Below, piece after piece: positions 55,671 through 64,000 of a DNA stretch of 64,000 nt. How positions within the stretch are numbered: the first letter of the stretch is position 1; every line of letters begins with the position of its first letter. Source of the DNA: Tritrichomonas musculus (Eukaryota > Parabasalia > Tritrichomonadida > Tritrichomonadidae); assembly GCA_039105265.1 (NCBI GenBank), contig JAPFFF010000004.1:5518001-5582000 (forward strand). Direction: 5' to 3'. The notes under the pieces were generated by a model. That model saw only the letters and a list, made by a program, of their open reading frames with translations, was not told the origin of the DNA and ran no database searches. The position numbers were made by a program, and so were the translations under genes.

Positions 55671-56774
55671 ATGCAATTATATACAAAAGATGCGTCCGAC
55701 TATAAGAATGAGCCAATTTTCATGGGGAAAAATAGAAATGTTCAGAGATATGACATCCAAAAGTATCCATTTTTTGCAGAAAGAGCCAAAACCATCCGTG
55801 GATTATATTGGTCTCCCGAAGAAGTCAACATGTCGAAAGACAGAGCAGATTTTAAAGACTTATCACCAGGACTACAGCATGTTTTTGTCAGTAATTTAAA
55901 GTATCAGACATTACTTGACTCATTAATGGGAAGATCATTAATGATGACCGTTGGCCGTGTTGTTACCAACCCAGAATTTGAAGAATGCCTTGCCTGGTGG
56001 GATGTATTTGAAGTCCTTCATAGTAAGAGCTATTCCCACATCATCCAGGGAATTTTTGACGATCCAAGTCCAATTTTCGATGACATTTTAATCAACGAAT
56101 ACATAACAAAAAGGAGCCAATCAGTTATTCAGTACTACGACGCCCTGGAACAAGCCACAGACGAATATGCAGTGAAGAGGAACCATCTAGACACAATCAC
56201 GAAAGAAGAAATTGAAAATCTAAAAGAAAAGATTTTGCTAGCAATCGTTAACATTAATATTCTTGAAGGAATCAGGTTCTACGTCTCGTTTGCATGCTCA
56301 TTTGCCTTTGGAGAGAATAAAATTATGATTGGCAATGCGAGTATTTTGAAACTAATTGCCACCGACGAATGCCAGCACTTGATCCTTTCTCAATATCTTC
56401 TTAAAATTCTCCAGCGAAACGAAAAAGAAGGTTTCGTTGAGTTGTGGAATAAAAATAAAGAAAAAATAGTTGAAATGTACCGTGTAGCTTTTGAAGAAGA
56501 AAAAGAATGGGCAGCTTATCTCTTCAAAGATGAATCAATGATTGGTCTAAATGAGGCAATTTTGGTTGAATATTTGTCTCACATTCTTTACACAAGAATG
56601 GCGGCAATTAATCTCCCTCCAATTGTTGAAGAAAGAGAAAATCCTATCCCTTGGATTAATAATTGGATTCAATATGGTAATGTTGAAACTCTGCCTCAAG
56701 AAAATGAAAACGTAAGCTACACAATTGGTACACTTAAATCTGATATTAAAATTGATGACATAGAAATTCTCTAA
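55671..56774 (+). CDS. nrdB: Ribonucleotide reductase class Ia small subunit, bacterial NrdB type
   Basis: A 367-residue protein from ATG 55671; one upstream codon is open but is TTG. It makes the beta subunit that houses the di-iron/tyrosyl radical needed to reduce ribonucleotides to deoxyribonucleotides. All ligands are visible: Asp83 (TLLDS), Glu114 and His117 (FEVLHSKSYSHI), radical Tyr121, Glu199 (NILEGIRFYVSFACSFAF), Glu233 and His236 (ATDECQHL). The C-terminus (NPIPWINNWIQYGN ... IGTLKSDIKIDD) has the layout of Escherichia coli NrdB rather than of eukaryotic R2, suggesting acquisition from bacteria or a phage of bacteria. Length is close to the family norm of about 375. The large subunit is not in this window. 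GC is higher than its flanks, and codons are not decayed, so the gene appears functional. Confidence 0.93.
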   Translation: MQLYTKDASDYKNEPIFMGKNRNVQRYDIQKYPFFAERAKTIRGLYWSPEEVNMSKDRADFKDLSPGLQHVFVSNLKYQTLLDSLMGRSLMMTVGRVVTNPEFEECLAWWDVFEVLHSKSYSHIIQGIFDDPSPIFDDILINEYITKRSQSVIQYYDALEQATDEYAVKRNHLDTITKEEIENLKEKILLAIVNINILEGIRFYVSFACSFAFGENKIMIGNASILKLIATDECQHLILSQYLLKILQRNEKEGFVELWNKNKEKIVEMYRVAFEEEKEWAAYLFKDESMIGLNEAILVEYLSHILYTRMAAINLPPIVEERENPIPWINNWIQYGNVETLPQENENVSYTIGTLKSDIKIDDIEIL

Positions 56775-58645
56775 AAGTAGGATAATTTAATTTTTTTCCA
56801 TTTTTTGATACTTGAAAATGTTTTTTGAGCAAATTTAAATAATTTTTGGTTTAATGATAAATATGAAATATCATTGATTTTTGTTTCATATTAGAATTTT
56901 ATATAGATAATTGAAGCCATTCAAAAAATTAGAAAGTGCATTCAATAAGATGAAAGTTGATTCTGAGAAGATTTTAAAAAAGAAAAGAATCATTATCTGA
57001 ATATTTAGATCTGTAAACATCTTTGAAAAAACGAATCAAATGATATATTTAGAGAATTATTTTTGTGGTTTTAATATCGAGAATATTAACTTCAGTTTTT
57101 AAGGCATAATCTTTGCTCAAATCAATAGTGTTAGTGTAATTGATGAATTTATAATCTTCAATGAATAATTACAGGTCCACCAATTCAAGTTGAACGTCAA
57201 TGGTGTTCAAGATATATATCCTCTTAAATTTTTAAAACTTTTTCTGAGACACTCATTCAAATATTTCGCAAGAATGAGAAGACTTGTAACTTGAGTTGCT
57301 AGACCTGTATGATTCTATTGATGTTTTATAATTCAAAGCATTAATTGAATCTTTATTTCTGAAAGTGTTTCACTAAAACCATTATTGATAAAAAAATTTT
57401 ATATAAAACCTCCCTATTCAATTGATTCAAACCTTTTAAAATTTAGAAACCTGAATGAGAATTCCATTTATGAGAAAAAAAATGATATCAATACAAGAGA
57501 AGTCCAAATTATTTCATTCTTTATATTAAATTTTTGAGAGTATATTTGGTCTTTTTTGGAAAATTATCTTCAATGTAAAAAATATATATTTAACATACCT
57601 TTATTTAAAATTTCATTAAGTTATGTCATGCAATAATTATATGACTTTTTGGCAAAATATAAAAAATTCTAATTATCCAAATAATCTCTCTGATCATATG
57701 ATTTTCAAAACTTAAAACAATATTTTAATGTATAATCATTATGATTCTATTTTTTCACTTTATCAACTAATTTTTCAATCAATATGAAAAAATTTAGATG
57801 ATTATTTTTGGCTCATATTATATTTTATATTATAGTGTTGTTCATTCGAATAGCATGAATTAAAATTATAATCAATCAATCAAATTTATAAAAAAAAGAT
57901 ATTTTTAAAATTATATATATGATAAACTAATATAAAATGATATGTTTTTGAATCAGTTAGTATTTTATTTACTGAGGTATTAGAATGGAATTAGATTCTG
58001 AAAAATATGTTTTGAATTATAATACCATTATTGAATTAGTGAAAAAGTTAAAGAATTTTTAACTTACAAAAAGCAAATAAAAAAAGATATCCATTTTTTT
58101 CAATATGTAGAGCATTGATGCAGCAAAACTCAAATAATTTGCCCATTTTTTGTTTTTTAATAATTTTTATCATTTTTTATTTTCTCATTATAATTCATCA
58201 TTATTATTAATTCATTTTATCATATAAGAATAATTATATTTTGTTTTAAAAAACATACTATATCATCATATATTTTGGTTTTTTGAAAGCGTCTTAAAAT
58301 CCTCACAAATTCGGAGAATGTTTATTTTTTGAATATTCGTCATTTTTCTCTACGAATTATTTCGTTTCAGATTATAACTTCTTTTATTAATCTTTAACTA
58401 ATTTTCTCAACTAAATTTTTTTCTGGCTTTGTTGTTTATTTTCTATTTTAATGGCATCAAAAAAATTTACTGAGCCTTCGATGTTTTTTATCATGTTTTA
58501 TATTTAAATTGTATTAACAATTGCAATCAATGGAGATTCATTAATATAACAAAAGTAAAAAATGCAAAGAAAATTGAAAGACATTTTTCTTTATTCAAAA
58601 TTGAATTAAATCTTTTTGATTAAACCTTTTAAATTTTGTGTCATA
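56775..58645. other. Mostly non-coding; one 25-codon frame and possible relics
   Basis: ATG 57985 to TAA 58062 codes 25 residues (MELDSEKYVLNYNTIIELVK); it could be the N-terminal stub of a lost gene. On the minus strand around 57050-57480 short coding-like stretches (NGFSETLSEIKI, LILAKYLNECLRKSFKNLRG) are separated by stops. Nothing further is recognised. Confidence 0.35.
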
Positions 58646-58653
58646 TCATTTTC
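58646..58653 (+). promoter_or_regulatory. Inr-like initiator
   Basis: TCATTTTC lies 11 bases before ATG 58665 and matches the trichomonad initiator over eight bases. Confidence 0.5.
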
Positions 58654-58664
58654 AATATTTATAA

Positions 58665-59180
58665 ATGATGAAAAGAAATCAAACAATGAATAGAATTATT
58701 ATTCAGATTGGAAATATAAAAGAAGTTTTTGAAATGAATCCGAATGAAACGATGATTGATTCTAAAGAGAAAAGAAAACAAAAAGCTGATCATATGAATA
58801 ATATCATTAAAGATATCAGCATTGAAAATATGACGAATATCATAAAAGAAAATCAAAAAAAGATCAATGAAAGATTAGCACGAAATGCATTAATTAATGA
58901 AGAAAAATTAAAACGGAAACGTAAAAGGAAATCTAATTCCAAATCAAAAACAAATGCAACAGATGTTGAAAAAGATGAAAATGAAAGTCAAAAAAATCAG
59001 AATGAATCATATTTAAGATTAACTGATAAAAACTTTTTCTTTGATTTTGATGATAAAAAAACAAAATCAAAATTCAAAGAGAAAACAAAGACAATAATTG
59101 AAGAAGATGAAGAATTTTTTTCTAGTGATTCATTCTTTTTGAATGAGGGTGATGAATATTTTTTGGATCATTTACCTTAG
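58665..59180 (+). CDS. Small charged protein, unknown function
   Basis: A 171-residue protein starting at ATG 58665 (a second ATG follows directly). Residues about 25-90 are helical and charged (ENMTNIIKENQKKINERLAR). Residues about 93-106 are a strong basic cluster (KRKRKRKSNSKSK) that could be a nuclear localisation signal or nucleic-acid contact. The C-terminal third is acidic and Phe-rich (FFFDFDDKK, EDEEFFSSDSFFLNEGDEYF), similar in character to an acidic activation or binding tail. No known domain is recognised. The Inr upstream and absence of stops support a real gene. Confidence 0.6.
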   Translation: MMKRNQTMNRIIIQIGNIKEVFEMNPNETMIDSKEKRKQKADHMNNIIKDISIENMTNIIKENQKKINERLARNALINEEKLKRKRKRKSNSKSKTNATDVEKDENESQKNQNESYLRLTDKNFFFDFDDKKTKSKFKEKTKTIIEEDEEFFSSDSFFLNEGDEYFLDHLP

Positions 59181-59699
59181 TTAAATATTGAACCTTAGAG
59201 CTGATATTTTTTTAAAGAGAACTTGGTTTACAATAATATAATATAATTCATTAATCAATTAATTTTTTCAATACTTTACAAAATATCAACAATTAATAAA
59301 ACTTTTGACTATTTAATCTTCTGGAAAACCTCCCCTTTATTTTTTTTACCTAAGTTTAACATCATAAAAATGTCTGATAATAGAATTTAAATATAACCAT
59401 TTTATCTTCAATTTTGTAAATTGTTATTAATGCTTCAATTACTAATTAACTAAGCTTGTTTCACTTTTGTTACCGAAATTATCATTTTGGTAAGAGAAAA
59501 TAAGGATATTTAAAAAAATCCAAAATTTTTATGAATTTCAGTATAATGGAAATTAATATCGTCACAGATTACATTTTTATGAAAAAAATTTTTTGAAGAT
59601 TGTTTAATTATATTGGATGATTTTTAATTACACCGATACGATTATTAAATAGCTATTTATATTTAAAGATAATCATATTTTATTCTTTACATATAATTT
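59181..59699. other. Non-coding spacer
   Basis: AT-rich, nothing recognised. Confidence 0.5.
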
Positions 59700-60345
59700 G
59701 ACGGTCTTTGAAAAAGTTGATATAAAAATTTTCTTTTTCACTAAAATTGTGTTAATATATGGTCTTTTCTTTTAAAAAGTTTATGATTTGAGAGCAAATT
59801 TGGTCGATTTTCGAATTATTAGAAATGCAAGCTTTTTTCCTCTAAAATAAGAAAAAATCATTACTTCTAAAAATCTGCATCTTTTAAGCTTAATATTAAA
59901 ATTGGAATTCAGATTTAATATGATGACTGCTGAATTATCATTTAGAAAATTTGTAGTAGACAACTCTAGAATAAAAAATAATTATTTCAAGAGCTTTCTT
60001 AAGCTTTTATAGGTAATCTAGGTGATGACGACCACTAATTTCGAAATTTGTGAATTACATAATGAGATCTTGGTAGTAGTAGTCATCTCCCAAATGTAAA
60101 GTACACAGTTTAAAAACACATCTTTTAAGCTTTCGTAGGTAAACTAAGGAAAGACAACCGCCAATTTCTGAGTCTAAGATTTACTTATTGAAAAAGTGTT
60201 TGCAATTAGCACCTGAAAATAAAGTACGTAGTTGAAAAGCTTACTCTTAAGCTTCTGTTGATAGTTCAAGAATTGATCATCATCATGGAAATAAATATAA
60301 AAATGGCGCTTAAAAAAAACATTATAAAATTTTTTCAAAGACAGT
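59700..60345. repeat. Inverted-repeat block with three 122-126-bp tandem units
   Basis: The ends read GACGGTCTTTGAAAAAGTT and the inverse of GACTGTCTTTGAAAAAATT. Inside, three tandem units start with AAGCTT at 60001, 60127 and 60249. Each has AAGCTT-x-x-x-TAGGTAA-x-CTA, then a GACGACC-x-C-(C/T)AATTTC segment in the first two, and AAAGTAC-x-x-AGTT-x-AAAA before the next. Units have diverged by many point changes. No coding or target duplication is evident. A TCTTTGAAAAAGTT 14-mer also occurs inside the TTAA element at 28646. Confidence 0.6.
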
Positions 60346-60951
60346 CTTGGTCACTTCACCGTATCATATGAACTATTATTGGAATTTCATAATTTTCTTC
60401 ATATGAATTTTTAAAAATGGAATATCTTTTTTTTTATTATTATTATTATTTTAGGTTTTTGGAAAGATTAATAAACTCTCTTCCAAAATCTGGACCTTTG
60501 AATTTTTTTGAGAAAAGTCAATAAAATTATTTTTATTTTATATGAAGGGGAATAAGAAGCGAAAAAGTGCATTTGAATGAGTGCCAGTGATTAAGACTAA
60601 TTACAGAGGAAGAAGAATTATAAATGACGTCCAACTAGAGATAAAAAAGAATCAGTGATTATGAAATAGTACAGATGTTGATTCCTCTCAATCCTTGATT
60701 TTTCCTAATCTGCCATTTGTCATCATCCCTGATACGTTTTCAGTTATAGTTTATTAACTTCTCTGGTTCTTTTTTATTGGAATTCAGTCATCATCTTTGA
60801 TTCGTCTTCATCGGTAGTTTTTCATCCTCAGTAATTTATAATTGATTGATGATGTAGAATCATTGAATGGGGAAAAATAATAGAAGATTGTATACTATAT
60901 ATGAAGAAAAATTATATATAATAAGATTCAAATATCAAGAAGGATAGTATA
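60346..60951. other. Non-coding spacer with short scattered repeats
   Basis: ATTACAGAGGAAGAAGA near 60600 and inverse-type copies such as TTCGTCTTCATCGGTAGTTT near 60801 recur. Related copies (TTCCTCTTCATCTGTAGTTC) lie on the far side of the mariner element near 62300, so the mariner may have inserted into a region of related repeats. Confidence 0.4.
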
Positions 60952-62202
60952 GGGTGGGGAAAAAGTCCGTTCAATGGCCAAAAAGAGTCAAATTTCGATT
61001 TTTATTTAAAATTTTTTATTATAATTAAAGAAAATTCCCTTCTCTTTCAATTACCATTTTAAGTCTTTCTATCCAGTTTTCATAGACTTTTTTCCATGTA
61101 TTTTTGTCAATTTTGTTCATAATTTCGGTTATTGAATTTAATAGCTCTTCACCAGTTCTGTGTTGTGTTCCTTTTAATTGATCCTTGACAAAGCCGTACA
61201 AGAAAAAGTCATTTGGACTAAGGTCAGTCGAAAAAGGGGGATGATCAGGTCGTTCCATATTTAATTCACTGATTTTTGACATAGTCATTTTTGAATTATG
61301 AGGACGGACGTTATCCATGTGGATCCTTACTTTTATTGATTGAGGTTTTGTCTTAATTTTATTTGCTTGTTCATTTAATTTTGGCAAAATTGTTGTGCAC
61401 ATGTAAGTTGAATTAAATCCTGTATTTGGTAATAAAAATTCAATGAGGACTGGGCCCGCTATAGAAAATGATGTGAAAAACATGAATTTTTATCACTTTT
61501 TTGCCTTCTTGGAATTTGAGGTCGTGAATCACTGTCCGTCCACATTCCATCAAAAAAATAGCAAAGGAAAAACCAGGATTCATCACATGTGATTAATTTC
61601 ATTAATTGCCCTTCTGAAAAATGAAGCAATTTTGACAGAAGTTTGTTTGAATAAAAAAACCTTTTTTGTTTTTGTTCGTTTGATAGTTCATGAGGAACCC
61701 ACTTGAAAAGTACTTTTTTGAGATGCAATGATTCGGTCAGTATTTTTTTACAGTGTTCTTATCTATCCCTATAACGAATGCTATGCAACGACATGAAGCA
61801 GAAGGGCAATCTAAAATGAAGTCTCGAACAGCTTCCACTTTTTCTAAACATAATGGTCTTCCGCATCGAGGAAGATCTGAAACGGTTTGACGACCGTTAT
61901 CAAATTCACGCATCCATTTGTATATGAATCTTTGTGTAGGACATTGAGGTCCATATGCTTCTGTCATTTGTGCGAAGGTATCTGTGGCATTTAATTTTCT
62001 AAGCCAGCAAAAGTGAACAACACTCCGAAATTCCTCATTCATATTTTTTAAAAAATAAACGTCCAAGAAAGAAAAGTGACCATTTTAATCAAAATCGAGA
62101 ACATGATAAACAAGATATCAATGAATTATTTTATAACTTCAGTATATTAAAAAATTCCATTATTAAAGAAACATTTCAATTGAACAGACTTTTTCACCAC
62201 CC
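60952..62202 (-). mobile_element. mariner element, 1251 bp
   Basis: Inverted termini GGGTGG(G/T)GAAAAAGTC(C/T)G then TTCAAT span 24 bases with two mismatches. TA is present at both sides (60950-60951 and 62203-62204). The element contains one minus-strand transposase gene. Its size and structure match the mariner elements known from trichomonads, where Tvmar1 of T. vaginalis is about 1.3 kb. The transposase is broken, so this copy cannot move by itself. Confidence 0.9.
61025..62042 (-). pseudogene. mariner transposase, frameshifted
   Basis: The reading starts at ATG 62042 (MNEEFRSVVHFCWLRK). Residues 1-100 are a paired helix-turn-helix (HTH_48-like) domain with GPQCPTQRFIYKWMREF and the linker GRP-x-C (here CGRPLC). 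The catalytic domain shows the three acidic residues: D in TCDESWFF, D in IHMDNVRPHN and D in LSPNDFFLYG, with 34 residues between the last two (DD34D, the mariner signature). One frame break lies in an A7 run at about 61743-61749, followed at once by a stop, and a second near 61480-61495. It cuts and pastes at TA when intact. Other motifs are well kept, so decay is recent. Confidence 0.9.
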
Positions 62203-62204
62203 TA

Positions 62205-62450
62205 TAAATAAAGATAAAATATAATGATAACGAATTACAGAAGAAAAATAATTGCAGATGAAGAAGTATCTGAGAATGAGATGAATCAACATCCCTGATT
62301 CCTCTTCATCTGTAGTTCGTCGTCATATGTAGTTTGTCATCATTTTCCATATTTAATTCTTATTTTTTGGGACCTCAAAAAAGATGAGAGAATTTTAATC
62401 TTATTCAAAAAGTTTCCTTCTGAATCAAATTGGAGTTGCCAAAGTTTGCC
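62205..62450. other. Spacer with short repeats
   Basis: ATTACAGAAGAAAAATAATT near 62236 and TTCCTCTTCATCTGTAGTTC near 62300 echo the sequence left of the mariner element. No gene. Confidence 0.4.
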
Positions 62451-63770
62451 CAAAAAAAGAACAATCTACTTTTAGAGCTGCACACAGGGGATTTCGTCTG
62501 ATAGGGCCTATAAATTTAAAAAAATGAAATTCAATATATTTTAACTATATTATTACAGATTTGTGTTCTTATTATATAAGTAATTTCAAGTAAATAAATC
62601 CTTTATACCATCTGAAAATTGAGCCATATCCAGGTATAATTACAGCCAAGATTATAGTTATATTGTTGTTTTTCGTTGTTCCAGTTGCCAAAGGACGAAC
62701 TGGTACAAATAAGTAGTGCATTTTTTTGATCAGTTAATGTGAGCATTATTTTTGTCCATATTTTCTTTGCGATTTGAAATCCTATTGAGTTTCGTTGTGA
62801 GTCACAAATCCATGTTTTTTTTATTTAACTCTTGTAATTCCTTATTGACCAATCTTACAGAGATATTTTTTACACGGGCCATAATTGTTCAGATAAACCG
62901 TTCTTTGTTCCTCTGTTAACGTTGAAAATCCATTACAGTTGCAAATAAACATGATTTAGCTTTATTTGAAAATTTTGATGGGTTAGATATTTTTTTTTTT
63001 ATTTTGAACAATATTGCCATCATTAAAGCATTCATTTGATATCTGATAAGATCTTTTCTCTGAGATACACCTATCCCCTTCATTAGAAGCTGATGCTTTC
63101 GATTTAACCCATTCTCTTACTAATTGAGTTTTACTTTTAACATTGCTTTTTGATAGAAAATCATTATATAATTTTGTTCTTAACCTATAATGATTAATAA
63201 ATGCATTATTGTTTAGTTTAAGATTTGTTCCATTATATATATATATATATATATATATAGTATTATGAATTCTGGTTCAAATAGTATTATGATTTTCATC
63301 TAATTCATATTCGATAATATTTTTTTGGCATGAAACAATTTTTCTCGAATTTTATTTTCATAATCTTTAAAGATATTATATAAATTGCTTTTAATGCTAC
63401 ATCTAAAAATACATTTAAATATTTGAAATGCTTATGAACAATATATTTAATTGAATTATTTATATTTTTATCAACCAATCGATATGATCTCTAAACTGAA
63501 TCATTTTCATAAATTACATTAAAATTTTTCTCAAATGTTTGAGAAATATAAAAATAAATAATGAAATAGCTTTGATTTAATACAATGACAGGGAAAACAT
63601 CCCCATTTGACTTTAGCCGTCTTTGCTGTCTCTCAGTTAATTAGTTTTCTGATGAAGTTGTACTGGAATCTTGAACATTGATTTCTTTTCTTGGATGTGA
63701 TTTTATAACATCATAATTGAAATATTATGGAGCAATATTAGTTTTCTTATAAAAGAAAATATAATTTTGC
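62450..63770 (-). pseudogene. Heavily decayed gene, possibly transposon-derived
   Basis: Protein-like stretches on the minus strand run from about 63700 to 62470 in changing frames: GDVFPVIVLNQSYFIIYFYI, RLVDKNINNSIKYIVHKHFK, then after an (AT)n microsatellite (about 63233-63259) INAFINHYRLRTKLYNDFLS, SKTQLVREWVKSKASASNEG, then GFSTLTEEQRTVYLNNYGP, and finally NNITIILAVIIPGYGSIFRW. The last stretch is reminiscent of the L-x-x-I-x-x-x-V-x-P-G-S-x-I-x-x-D-x-W segment of ISXO2/Merlin-type DDE transposases, but this is weak. The family is unsettled. Confidence 0.35.
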
Positions 63771-64000
63771 TTTTTTGAGTAGAGTCTGATATCTCATTTT
63801 TCAAGTAGTTGTTTACATGTGCGTCATTTCATTGATAAAATTTATCATTTATAAATAAAAGGACATCAAAATGCCTTTAATTGGAATTAGTATTATTATG
63901 AATGATCATTGAATGTATTGAATAATATTCATTTGTATTACTTACTCCCCTGGTTGTTATCGTATATATTTGTTCTGATTTACAGATTTCTTCTTCTTGA
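63771..64000. other. Window end, nothing recognised
   Basis: AT-rich sequence without a supported feature. Confidence 0.4.

Noticed and set aside
1-64000. CRISPR arrays, operons, Shine-Dalgarno sites and riboswitches
   Set aside because: The gene content and promoters are eukaryotic; the regular 25-bp repeats have no unique spacers and are a minisatellite.
1-64000. tRNA or rRNA genes
   Set aside because: I looked for B-box-like GGTTCGANTC and rRNA-like GC-rich blocks by eye and found none; a covariance-model scan would be needed to exclude them.

Overview
The window reads as nuclear DNA of a parabasalid (trichomonad), most likely a very AT-rich, Tritrichomonas-like species. The best evidence is a gene for an initiator-binding (IBD) protein (17439-17939), the transcription factor that reads the trichomonad Inr promoter, together with Inr-like TCAYTW sites 5-20 bases upstream of several start codons. 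The rest of the gene set also fits: leucine-rich (LRR_5/BspA-like) proteins, a Pmp-like giant surface protein, Sel1 and kinase-Sel1 proteins, ankyrin proteins with the DUF3447 N-terminus, and a mariner element. Species assignment is inference.

Layout. 1-2067: end of a Tc1-like MITE and an LRR_5 protein. 2170-5215: fragments and a decayed tandem array of protein kinase domains. 5337-8527: an ankyrin gene split by spacers, one of them a 2.2-kb array of a 25-bp minisatellite. 8528-10586: non-coding, with two non-autonomous elements. 10929-16970: an LRR_5-Sel1 protein, a decayed Sel1 gene, a coiled-coil protein, a broken gene, and an orphan membrane-anchor-plus-tail fragment. 17439-22940: IBD protein, importin-beta-family receptor, and an unrecognised 499-residue protein. 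23109-28950: nested TA- and TTAA-target elements around a bacterial-looking 478-residue gene. 29796-35936: Pmp-like giant protein with about 100 F-S-x-S-x-x hexads. 37716-42293: a MULE-like element and a kinase-Sel1 protein. 42294-47394: gene-poor. 47395-53477: an ankyrin gene whose repeats are separate 93-bp modules. 53600-59180: a decayed DUF3447/LRR gene, a bacterial-type ribonucleotide reductase small subunit, and a small charged protein. 59700-64000: an inverted-repeat block with 122-126-bp tandem units, a mariner copy with a broken transposase, and a decayed gene.

The most striking observation is the pair of ankyrin loci. Twelve complete modules of exactly 31 codons (K/R-T-x-L ... K-S) are separated by 249-2221-bp AT-rich spacers. 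The spacers begin RTT(T)(T) and end TTTAT in nearly every case. Spacers are full of stops while modules are intact. The borders do not carry the known trichomonad splice motifs, and about half lack an AG acceptor. The loci could be non-canonical or eroded introns, or an expansion of minisatellite DNA into a repeat gene. Two internal empty-site/filled-site comparisons in the window also date and define transposon insertions.

The genes do not form operons or one pathway; they are independent eukaryotic units. Expanded surface, signalling and repeat-protein families, many with broken relatives nearby, sit among non-autonomous transposons.
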